A stretch of DNA of 9,165 bases from CAZFDE01 sp964517795 (GTDB taxonomy: Bacteria; Planctomycetota; Phycisphaerae; Sedimentisphaerales; Anaerobacaceae). Location of the stretch: the NCBI GenBank assembly GCA_964517795.1, contig CAZFDE010000093.1:1-9165 (forward strand), in the 5' to 3' direction. A program made the position numbers and the translations under genes. Position 1 is the stretch's first letter; the number at the start of each line of letters is the position of its first letter. Positions 1-5,262 of this stretch are shown here, one piece after another. The notes beneath the pieces were generated by a model, which saw nothing but the letters and a program-made list of their open reading frames with translations, ran no database searches and was not told the DNA's origin.

Positions 1-140
1 CCGACGCCGCAGCCCGCCTCGAGCACATGCGCACCGGCCGGATAGGCCGTGCCATCGTGCAGGATCGATTCGAGAATCTCCGACTGCTCGTACAGCCGCC
101 GCGTCTCCCGCTCGCTGTAACCGTGTATATACGCCATCAT
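1..140 (-). CDS. Class I SAM-dependent methyltransferase, N-terminal part (cut by window edge)
   Basis: Reading leftwards from the ATG at 140-138 gives 46 codons before the window ends. The peptide opens MMAYIHGYSERETRR and reaches V-L-E-A-G-C-G-V-G at residues 39-47, the glycine-rich motif I that binds S-adenosylmethionine in class I methyltransferases. The short helical lead before motif I (a Y-S-E-R-E-T start) resembles a widespread family of small uncharacterised bacterial and archaeal methyltransferases. An AGAGGA ribosome-binding site (147-152, minus strand) lies 6 bases from the first ATG. A second ATG follows directly at 137-135 and could also serve. The substrate cannot be told from this fragment. 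It is transcribed divergently from the membrane protein at 336. Methyltransferase assignment is fairly sure from motif I and its spacing from the start. Confidence 0.8.
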   Translation of the reverse strand, partial: MMAYIHGYSERETRRLYEQSEILESILHDGTAYPAGAHVLEAGCGV

Positions 141-181
141 CGTTTATCCTCTAACCATGTAGAAATTTATCCACGCGATAA

Positions 182-210
182 AAGATATATTATTTCAGGT
201 CTTGCTTCAA
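182..210 (-). promoter_or_regulatory. Possible promoter of the methyltransferase gene
   Basis: On the minus strand TTGAAG (210-205) and TATCTT (187-182) are 17 bases apart. This would leave a leader of about 35-40 bases before the start codon at 140. The surroundings are AT-rich and contain other -10-like words (TATATC two bases upstream), so the exact element is uncertain. Confidence 0.35.
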
Positions 211-272
211 TCCTTTTATCAAAAGCAAGCCCGATACTTATATTGCCATGTCTTACATGAAACGGCTTTTTC

Positions 273-301
273 TTGAAAAAGGCCGCCGCGGCCAATATAC
301 T
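273..301 (+). promoter_or_regulatory. Sigma70-type promoter of the 336-1082 membrane-protein gene
   Basis: TTGAAA (273-278) and TATACT (296-301) are separated by exactly 17 bases, a near-consensus sigma70 arrangement. The start codon at 336 lies about 28 bases beyond the predicted transcription start. The spacer is very GC-rich and contains the inverted repeat GGCCG-CCG-CGGCC (281-293), which could be an operator site between the -35 and -10 boxes. Confidence 0.6.
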
Positions 302-335
302 CTTGAAATCTTAAAACGATTTGATAAGGGTAAAG

Positions 336-1082
336 ATGTTAGGCTATTTTCGAAATCAGCGGGTCTTGTTCGGCGTCTTGTTGGTGCTGCTGTCAATCTT
401 CGTTTACAGCATCCATTTTCTGATCTTCCACGACGCCCACCACATTTTTCTCTATCTGGTCGGTGACATCGCGTTCGTCTTTATCGAGGTACTGCTGGTC
501 ACCCTGATCATCCACCAGGTCATCAGCGACCGCGAGAAACGCGCGATTATGCAAAAACTCAACATGGTCATCGGCGCGTTCTTCAGCGAGATCGGCACCG
601 ACCTGCTCAGGGCTTTTGTCCGGTTTGATGTGACCCGCGATAATTTCGCCAACCATCTCAACATCGACGCCCAGTGGTCGCCCGATCACTTTGACAAGAT
701 CAAAGACCTGCTGGACAAAAAGGATTACAAAGTCAACAGCCGCGCCGGCGACCTGACCGCACTGAAACACATGCTCGTGGCCAAGCGAGAATTCCTGGTG
801 CGGCTATTGGAGAATCCCAATCTCCTCGAACACGAGCAGTTCACCGAATTGCTCTGGGCGGTCTTTCATCTGACCGAGGAACTCGATTCGCGCAAAGACG
901 TGGGCGAGGTGACCGACAAAGACGGCAACCATCTCTCCGGCGATATCAAGCGTGCCTATCGCCTATTGGTTCGCCAGTGGGTGATCTACATGGAACATCT
1001 GAAAACAGCTTACCCCTACCTGTTCTCGCTGGCCGTGCGGACCAATCCCTTCAATCCCGCCGCCACCGTCGAAGTGAAATAG
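336..1082 (+). CDS. Conserved two-helix membrane protein of unknown function
   Basis: The product is 248 residues. Two strongly hydrophobic segments are visible, about residues 10-31 and 36-60, joined by a very short histidine-bearing turn (F-H-D-A-H-H, 31-36). They form a helical hairpin anchoring a soluble, charged, mostly helical domain (residues 62-248), presumably cytoplasmic. The C-terminus has a distinctive aromatic stretch (A-Y-P-Y-L-F, 225-230) followed by R-T-N-P-F-N-P (235-241). I recognise the general type (an uncharacterised membrane protein found in several anaerobic lineages) but no function is known to me. No catalytic motif is apparent. I chose the ATG at 336 because AAGGG (326-330) lies 5 bases before it. 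A TTG at 321 in the same frame would add five residues but sits too close to the predicted transcription start and has no ribosome-binding site. The gene is monocistronic and convergent with lepB. Confidence 0.75.
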   Translation: MLGYFRNQRVLFGVLLVLLSIFVYSIHFLIFHDAHHIFLYLVGDIAFVFIEVLLVTLIIHQVISDREKRAIMQKLNMVIGAFFSEIGTDLLRAFVRFDVTRDNFANHLNIDAQWSPDHFDKIKDLLDKKDYKVNSRAGDLTALKHMLVAKREFLVRLLENPNLLEHEQFTELLWAVFHLTEELDSRKDVGEVTDKDGNHLSGDIKRAYRLLVRQWVIYMEHLKTAYPYLFSLAVRTNPFNPAATVEVK

Positions 1083-1122
1083 CCAAGATGTAATGCAAAC
1101 AAAAACAGCGTGATCTGATTGA

Positions 1123-2739
1123 TCATTGATTAGTCGATTGACTGTCGGTAAGATGGAGCTTGCTTCCGTTTTGGATGAACCGCATTTGCCCGACGTTGGG
1201 AATGTATTTGATGTTCATGAGTCGATAAAGGATCCGTGCGGGCTTGGATTTTTGGGCGGCCTTGAACACCGCCCGCTGCATCGCCCGCGGCCAGGGAAAC
1301 GCATAACCGCTGGGCCAGTACACGAAGACGGCTTTGCCGACCATGTATTCGCGCGGGACCGTACCGGTATAATCCACATCGTATTGCTGCCCGTCGTATC
1401 GAACCCCGGGCATCGTCCACCACCGGCCGTCCTGGCTGTTCGGGCTGTTGTCACCCAGCACAAAATACTGGTCGGATTTGAGATGGATCGGGTTGCCGCT
1501 GACGCCGTTGCCGTTATCGTGCCCGCGGCCGTACTTGCCGCAGGTGTAATGCGTATCGCGGTAGATGCCGATATGGGCGATCTGCAGTTTGCCGGCCCCC
1601 AGCAGGGCGACGGTCGGCTTGATATCCGGTGCGACCGGCCCGGCCGAATCCGGATCCCGACCCAGATCGTGACGCAGCGTTTCGTTGCCAACCTTCAGAA
1701 TCAGTTCGTGATCGACATTGGCAAATTCGATCTGCAGCGGCCCGTCTAATGCGTCTTTCTCGATCTGACGACGGGCTAATTCGCTTTGCTGCCCATCGGG
1801 ATCGATCCGCTCGATCGCCATAAATCCGTCACGGCGAACCCACCCGCGATAGCGGATCCCGTATTTACTCAGTTCGGCCCCGCTCCAGTAGTCAGCGCTG
1901 CCGCGCGCGATGAAACACACTTTCAAGTCGCTGCAATCGGGCTGATAGTCATAGGAATCGATGTCATTATAGGCGTAAGCCGTGCGAAAATCATTGCCGG
2001 CATTCGCATCATAAACCAGCTCATGCACCTGCTCTGGATCGGATTCGAGAACGAACCGGGTGGCGTCATTGGGATCCGTCCGCCAGCGCGATCCTTCGGC
2101 ATTTTGCAGCGGCGGTATCCATCCCTGATGATTGTTGAAAACGCCTTTGGCCGGGAAAGCCGGATGATAGTCGTGATTGTGCACGACCATCCACATTTCG
2201 TCCTGGATATTGGAGGGCTTGCGGGCAATCTTGCCGTTGACATAAATATCCCCGTCGATGATCTCAATTGTTTCGCCGGGTTTGCCGACCAATCGCTTGA
2301 TATAGTTGATCTGCGGCTCGACGGGATTATTGAACACCACAACATCCCAGCGATTCGGTTCGAAAAATTGATAAATGCATTTGAGCACCAGAATCCGGTC
2401 GCCGTTCTCGACATCGTCGATCATGGTATTCACATAACCACAGCTCGGACAGCGGCTGGCCAGTCGCAGACTGCCCGGCGGCACCGTTTCGCGCGGATAA
2501 CCGTATTGTTCGGGCGTAAATCCGTAATCGTAGCGATAACCGCACTGCATGCACCGCAGGCGAAAGTGAGCGCCGTTGAGTGTCTCGGCCATGCTGCCGG
2601 TGGGGATGTGGAACGCTTCCATTACGAAAGTCCGAAAGATCAGCGCCAGAATGAACGCGGTGATCAGCCATTCGAATGTATGCGCGACCTCTTTGGCCCG
2701 GTTCTTTTTGGGCTTACGGCGACGATTGTCGGAATTCAT
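1123..2739 (-). CDS. lepB: Signal peptidase I, enlarged, with inserted zinc-ribbon-like segment
   Basis: This is the membrane-bound serine protease (family S26) that removes signal peptides from exported proteins outside the cytoplasmic membrane. The protein has 538 residues, against about 170-325 in most bacteria. A single N-terminal membrane segment (about 22-41) leads directly into the catalytic serine motif P-T-G-S-M (S49). The catalytic lysine is K148 in Y-I-K-R-L-V-G-K-P-G, and the conserved late box G-D-N-S-x-x-S-x-D-G-R is at 429-439, followed by V-G-K-A near 467. Two additions stand out: a C-x-x-C pair at 63/66 and another at 97/100, a likely zinc-binding ribbon between the serine and lysine boxes, and about 250 residues (roughly 175-425) between the lysine box and the G-D-N box. 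The ATG at 2739 is preferred because AAGGA (2753-2749) lies 9 bases upstream. A TTG at 2760 would add seven residues. All catalytic residues are present, so the enzyme should be active. Confidence 0.95.
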   Translation of the reverse strand: MNSDNRRRKPKKNRAKEVAHTFEWLITAFILALIFRTFVMEAFHIPTGSMAETLNGAHFRLRCMQCGYRYDYGFTPEQYGYPRETVPPGSLRLASRCPSCGYVNTMIDDVENGDRILVLKCIYQFFEPNRWDVVVFNNPVEPQINYIKRLVGKPGETIEIIDGDIYVNGKIARKPSNIQDEMWMVVHNHDYHPAFPAKGVFNNHQGWIPPLQNAEGSRWRTDPNDATRFVLESDPEQVHELVYDANAGNDFRTAYAYNDIDSYDYQPDCSDLKVCFIARGSADYWSGAELSKYGIRYRGWVRRDGFMAIERIDPDGQQSELARRQIEKDALDGPLQIEFANVDHELILKVGNETLRHDLGRDPDSAGPVAPDIKPTVALLGAGKLQIAHIGIYRDTHYTCGKYGRGHDNGNGVSGNPIHLKSDQYFVLGDNSPNSQDGRWWTMPGVRYDGQQYDVDYTGTVPREYMVGKAVFVYWPSGYAFPWPRAMQRAVFKAAQKSKPARILYRLMNIKYIPNVGQMRFIQNGSKLHLTDSQSTNQ

Positions 2740-2779
2740 ATACAACGATCCTTCGATCAAATTCAGATTAAAACAACAA

Positions 2780-2808
2780 ATTATGCCCCATCAAAAGCGA
2801 ACGGTCAA
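2780..2808 (-). promoter_or_regulatory. Sigma70-type promoter of lepB
   Basis: On the minus strand TTGACC (2808-2803) and CATAAT (2785-2780) are spaced by 17 bases. Five of six bases match consensus in each box. Transcription would begin near 2773, giving a leader of about 34 bases to the ATG at 2739, with the AAGGA ribosome-binding site inside it. This also argues against the upstream TTG start at 2760. Confidence 0.7.
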
Positions 2809-3052
2809 GTTCTATATCGTGTTCGCGGAAATTTGTCCTGACCGTACGATCAACCGCGATGCCGAACCCATGTAACCATATGAATGGAAAAAAGTTATAA
2901 TTTTTTTTAGCATTGATTGACTGTCCAGGCGAAGCGGCCAAGGCCTCGAATTGCCTGTATTTTGCCTGAAAATCGCGATTTCAGCCGGTTTGGATGGTTT
3001 TTCTGCGGGGATAAAAGAAATTTTTTTGTCTAAAAATTTTTTTTAAAATTGC

Positions 3053-3081
3053 TTGATGAATAGAAGTCGTTGTAGTATAGT
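3053..3081 (+). promoter_or_regulatory. Promoter of the HU gene with upstream A/T tracts
   Basis: TTGATG (3053-3058) and TATAGT (3076-3081) are 17 bases apart. Directly upstream (3021-3050) lie long runs of T and A of the kind that act as UP elements for the RNA polymerase alpha subunit, which suggests a strong promoter. The predicted start near 3088 leaves a leader of roughly 190 bases before the ATG at 3282, which is long enough for regulation at the RNA level. Confidence 0.55.
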
Positions 3082-3090
3082 AAGTTGCAG

Positions 3091-3135
3091 TTGCAGGCAT
3101 TTCGTTTCGACCTGCGTCGGGCGGCATACCTGCAA
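3091..3135 (+). promoter_or_regulatory. Structured 5' leader with alternative hairpins
   Basis: TTGCAGG (3091-3097) pairs perfectly with CCTGCAA (3129-3135). The same left arm (GCAGG, 3093-3097) can instead pair with CCTGC at 3111-3115, which also belongs to a small hairpin CGAC-CTGC-GTCG (3108-3119). The hairpins are therefore partly mutually exclusive. The element begins just after the predicted transcription start. It may control HU expression, but this is inferred only from pairing. Confidence 0.35.
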
Positions 3136-3281
3136 AATAAGATAAATAGAAAATATCCTGTTTTGATGTAGCTGAGGATAACGATGTGCGGTGGTTTGAA
3201 GATGAAGGTTTTTGAGGTGTCAACTCGAATATTTACCATAACTTATTTCACCAACTGTATTTTCCAGATATGAGGTAACCT

Positions 3282-3602
3282 ATGGCGACCATAACAAAGA
3301 AGGAATTGATCGATCGTATTTCCGAAAGCACACAGGCCAAACGCGTCCTCGTCAAAAAAGTCGTTCAGTCGTTTCTTGACGAGATCACCAACGAGCTGTG
3401 CCAGGGCAACCGGCTTGAGTTCAGGGATTTCGGCGTCTTTGAGACGCGCACCCGGGCCTCACGGATTGCTCAGAATCCAAAGACCCTTGAGCGCGTGGAA
3501 GTGCCTGCCAAACGCACGGTGAAATTCAAAATGGGACGGTTGATGCGGGAAAACCTCAGCAAGCCCGAACCCGCAACGCCCCCGCAAGAGTCGCAATTAT
3601 AG
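3282..3602 (+). CDS. HU/IHF-family nucleoid DNA-binding protein
   Basis: The 106-residue product is a small histone-like protein that dimerises and bends DNA. It shows the family pattern throughout: helical N-terminus with T-K-K-E-L-I-D-R-I (5-13), then D-F-G-V-F (49-53), the beta-arm with N-P-K-T (65-68) whose proline intercalates into DNA, and P-A-K-R-T-V-K-F-K (75-83) followed by G-R-x-M. The usual first glycine of the HU signature is an aspartate here (D49). The tail after residue 91 is about 15 residues of proline- and glutamate-containing sequence beyond the usual 90-95-residue length. HU and IHF subunits cannot be told apart with certainty. GAGGT (3272-3276) lies 5 bases before the ATG. 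The gene has a long leader and is followed at 53 bases by a cold-shock gene on the same strand, so the two may share a transcript. Confidence 0.93.
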   Translation: MATITKKELIDRISESTQAKRVLVKKVVQSFLDEITNELCQGNRLEFRDFGVFETRTRASRIAQNPKTLERVEVPAKRTVKFKMGRLMRENLSKPEPATPPQESQL

Positions 3603-3655
3603 TACAGTAAATCGATAAGCGGTAATCAGTAAATGCGTTCCGAAAGGAGCCTCAT

Positions 3656-3880
3656 ATGACTGAGGGAAAGGTCAAGTGGTTTAATTCAAGAAAAGGCTAT
3701 GGTTTTTTGACGACCGGAGAAGGCCCCGATATTTTTGTCCATTACTCCAATATCGACGGTGACGGCTTCAAAACCCTTGCCGAAGGCGACGACGTAACAT
3801 TTGAGATCGTCAAAGGCGAAAAAGGGCTTCGGGCGGAAAAAGTCGCTCAAAAAACAGAGGCCAAAGCGGCAAAGAGTTAA
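3656..3880 (+). CDS. Cold-shock domain protein (CspA family)
   Basis: This 74-residue protein is a single cold-shock domain that binds single-stranded RNA or DNA and melts RNA structure. The opening G-K-V-K-W-F-N (4-10) is typical. RNP1 is K-G-Y-G-F-L (13-18) and RNP2 is D-I-F-V-H-Y (25-30). The middle V-K-G-E-K-G (52-57) matches the usual loop. The lysine- and alanine-rich tail (66-74) extends a few residues past the core domain. AAAGGAG (3643-3649) lies 6 bases before the ATG and is a strong ribosome-binding site. No clear promoter fits in the 53 bases after the HU stop codon, so readthrough from HU is likely. A possible terminator lies about 180 bases downstream. Confidence 0.95.
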   Translation: MTEGKVKWFNSRKGYGFLTTGEGPDIFVHYSNIDGDGFKTLAEGDDVTFEIVKGEKGLRAEKVAQKTEAKAAKS

Positions 3881-4186
3881 GAAATCTCTCTCAGAGTATT
3901 GAACATGTTTTGAACACGTCGCGGCAGTCAGCCACACCGAGAGTGTATAAACTCAGTGCATCGGTAAACCTCGAACGTTTCGGAATGTTTAAAATGCGAT
4001 TGTGAAATGCTTGTGTTTGTCTAACATCTTGTTTTTAAGACAGTTATCTCTTTTGGAAGAGACCTCGACGCGCCGCAGCGAATCCGGGCACCCCGGGTGG
4101 TGTGAGGAGATTTTATTTTTATGCTTGTCAAAACGCCATAAGCTGTTAAAAAAGGCGCTTTAAGAGAAATTTGAAAGGGTCGGAAA
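3881..4186. other. Noncoding gap after the cold-shock gene
   Basis: No gene is supported in these 306 bases. They contain a perfect small hairpin TCTCTT-TTGG-AAGAGA (4047-4062), a GC-rich structure with a T-rich tail (4063-4120, listed separately), and the region upstream of the small protein at 4187. TTGTCA (4135-4140) followed 16 bases later by TAAAAA (4157-4162) is a weak promoter candidate for that gene. A six-codon ATG frame at 4131 is not credible. Confidence 0.5.
4063..4120 (+). terminator. Possible intrinsic terminator after HU-csp
   Basis: CCTC (4063-4066) pairs with GAGG (4104-4107), and inside it CCGGG (4084-4088) pairs with CCCGG (4092-4096), giving an imperfect GC-rich structure. 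It is followed closely by TTTTATTTTT (4111-4120). The long imperfect stem makes this moderate evidence at best. It would end a transcript with an approximately 200-base 3' untranslated region. Confidence 0.35.
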
Positions 4187-4528
4187 ATGACTATGAAAAC
4201 GGAAATGAAAACATTATTACTGGGTATCTTGCTGGGTGCGGCCCTGACGCTGATGATCGGGGCGATCGGCGGGGCATCCTCCAGCGATTTTGGTTTCGCG
4301 ATCGAGCCGCAAGGCAACGCACTGATCAGTACCCAGGACGGTGGTTTGTATATCGTCAATCCGAAAACCGGAATGGCCAGCCGGGTGGTTTACGCCGGCT
4401 TGGATGCGGAACCGGATGATTCTCGAAAGTCGCGGGCGAAACCGCTGTTTTTGACCGGTACCGGCGAGAAAGAAGAATCCGAGTCATCTGATGAATCACC
4501 CGGCGGCAGACGCATCCGGCGATATTAG
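4187..4528 (+). CDS. Small membrane-anchored or secreted protein of unknown function
   Basis: The 113-residue product starts with a short basic region and a hydrophobic segment (about 9-30, L-L-L-G-I-L-L-G-A-A-L-T-L-M-I-G) that could be an uncleaved anchor or a signal sequence. The following part (34-70) alternates polar and hydrophobic residues and contains D-G-G-L-Y-I-V-N-P-K-T-G-M-A (51-64), the look of a short beta-strand repeat such as a propeller blade. The C-terminus (75-113) is charged and low in complexity, ending in arginines. I do not recognise a family. AAAGGG (4174-4179) lies 7 bases before the ATG at 4187. An in-frame ATG at 4193 is a less well spaced alternative. The gene lies 80 bases upstream of leuD on the same strand, but nothing links it to leucine synthesis. 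Confidence 0.65.
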   Translation: MTMKTEMKTLLLGILLGAALTLMIGAIGGASSSDFGFAIEPQGNALISTQDGGLYIVNPKTGMASRVVYAGLDAEPDDSRKSRAKPLFLTGTGEKEESESSDESPGGRRIRRY

Positions 4529-4608
4529 CGGATAACATTCGATCGTCCGTGAAACTGAAGATCGAAAAAGAAAAAACTTAAACACAAGCGTTTGAACGAG
4601 GTAATATC

Positions 4609-5082
4609 ATGGCCAAAGCACATGTATATCAGCGCGATCACATCAATACCGATGAGATCATCCCGGCCCGGTATCTCAATACCGATAACGAGCAGGAACT
4701 GGCGAAACACTGCATGGAAGATATTGATGCGGATTTCGTAACCAAGGCGTCGGCGGGCGATATGATCGTCGCCGGCGAGGATTTCGGCTGCGGCTCCAGC
4801 CGCGAGCATGCCGTCTGGGCGATCCGCGGAGCAAAAGTCCAAACCGTGATCGCCAAATCATTCGCGCGAATCTTCTACCGCAACGCGATCAACTGCGGCT
4901 TTTACCTGGTCGAAACACCGGATGCCTTAACGATCAACGACGGCGACGAGCTCGAGATCGATTACACCGCCGGCCGTATTATGAATAAGACCCAGGGCAA
5001 AGAAATAGTGTTTACACCGCTGCCCGATTTTGCTATCGAGATTATCAATGACGGCGGATTGCTCGAACATATAAAAAAATAA
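4609..5082 (+). CDS. leuD: 3-isopropylmalate dehydratase, small subunit
   Basis: LeuD is the swivelling-domain subunit that, with the iron-sulfur subunit LeuC, isomerises 2-isopropylmalate to 3-isopropylmalate in leucine synthesis. The 157-residue product is the short (archaeal/HacB-like) form. It has H-I-N-T-D-E-I-I-P-A-R-Y-L-N-T (11-25), the substrate-binding signature D-F-G-C-G-S-S-R-E-H (58-67), and A-K-S-F-A-R-I-F-Y-R-N-A-I-N (82-95). The loop Y-L-N-T (22-25) is the position that separates isopropylmalate from homoaconitate enzymes in methanogens (Y-L-V-Y versus Y-L-R-T). The form here matches neither exactly, so a related dehydratase cannot be fully excluded, but leuB downstream supports LeuD. 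GAGGT (4598-4602) lies 6 bases before the ATG. LeuC is not adjacent and must be encoded elsewhere. Confidence 0.92.
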   Translation: MAKAHVYQRDHINTDEIIPARYLNTDNEQELAKHCMEDIDADFVTKASAGDMIVAGEDFGCGSSREHAVWAIRGAKVQTVIAKSFARIFYRNAINCGFYLVETPDALTINDGDELEIDYTAGRIMNKTQGKEIVFTPLPDFAIEIINDGGLLEHIKK

Positions 5083-5125
5083 AGAAGAATACAGCCTGCC
5101 GTCGTTCAAACTATGGCAAGGTAAA

Positions 5126-5149
5126 AATACAGAATACAGAATACAGAAT
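5126..5149. repeat. Short tandem repeat, AATACAG x3
   Basis: Three perfect head-to-tail copies of AATACAG (5126-5132, 5133-5139, 5140-5146) and a partial fourth copy lie between leuD and leuB. No coding sequence overlaps them. Confidence 0.85.
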
Positions 5150-5154
5150 GTTGA

Positions 5155-5169
5155 ATGCCCGCCGGGCAT
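5155..5169. promoter_or_regulatory. Perfect palindrome between leuD and leuB (terminator or operator)
   Basis: ATGCCC-GCC-GGGCAT is a perfect 6-bp inverted repeat with a 3-base loop. An AT-rich run follows, including TATAAA at 5178-5183. It could be a short terminator for leuD, or an operator just upstream of a leuB promoter. The sequence alone does not decide between the two. The loop and stem style resembles the mini-hairpins found in the repeat island downstream. Confidence 0.45.
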
Positions 5170-5262
5170 AACTTAATTATAAAAAATCTGTGTGAATTAA
5201 TGAAATCAGTGGGTAAAGATAAAACCGTTTAATCGGTGGTTAAAATTGAAAGGATAGTACAA

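Larger units (their letters stand above)
2761..3281. other. Divergent regulatory gap between lepB and the HU gene
   Basis: These 521 bases hold no convincing coding sequence. From left to right they contain the lepB promoter (2780-2808, minus), an AT-rich stretch with an eight-T run (2901-2908), an imperfect inverted repeat CAGGC...GCCTG (2926-2930 with 2953-2957) enclosing GGCC-AA-GGCC, a direct repeat TTGCCTG at 2951-2957 and 2962-2968 (11 bases apart), long A and T tracts (3021-3050), the HU promoter (3053-3081), and the HU leader. Short ORFs on the minus strand at 2981-3239 have atypical composition and no credible start region. Confidence 0.6.

Noticed and set aside
27..260. Plus-strand open frame of 77 codons at the left edge
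   Set aside because: It is antisense to the methyltransferase start, which has motif I and a ribosome-binding site on the minus strand.
321..335. TTG start for the membrane-protein gene
   Set aside because: The ATG at 336 has AAGGG 5 bases upstream, while the TTG has no ribosome-binding site and lies about 13 bases from the predicted transcription start.
393..770. Minus-strand open frame of 125 codons
   Set aside because: It is antisense to the membrane-protein gene, which has a promoter, a ribosome-binding site and clear membrane segments.
1126..1749. Plus-strand open frame of 207 codons
   Set aside because: It is a shadow of the C-terminal part of lepB.
1786..2841. Plus-strand open frame of 351 codons
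   Set aside because: It is antisense to lepB, whose catalytic motifs are all clear on the minus strand. No ribosome-binding site or known domain supports it.
4131..4151. Six-codon leader-peptide frame upstream of the small membrane protein
   Set aside because: The nearest purine-rich stretch is 21 bases before the ATG, too far for translation, and the peptide has no run of regulatory codons.
5236..5262. Upstream GTG start for leuB
   Set aside because: The GTG at 5263 has GAAAGGA 8 bases before it and gives the usual family N-terminus (M-A-K-T-Y-K-I-A-V-I-P-G-D-G).
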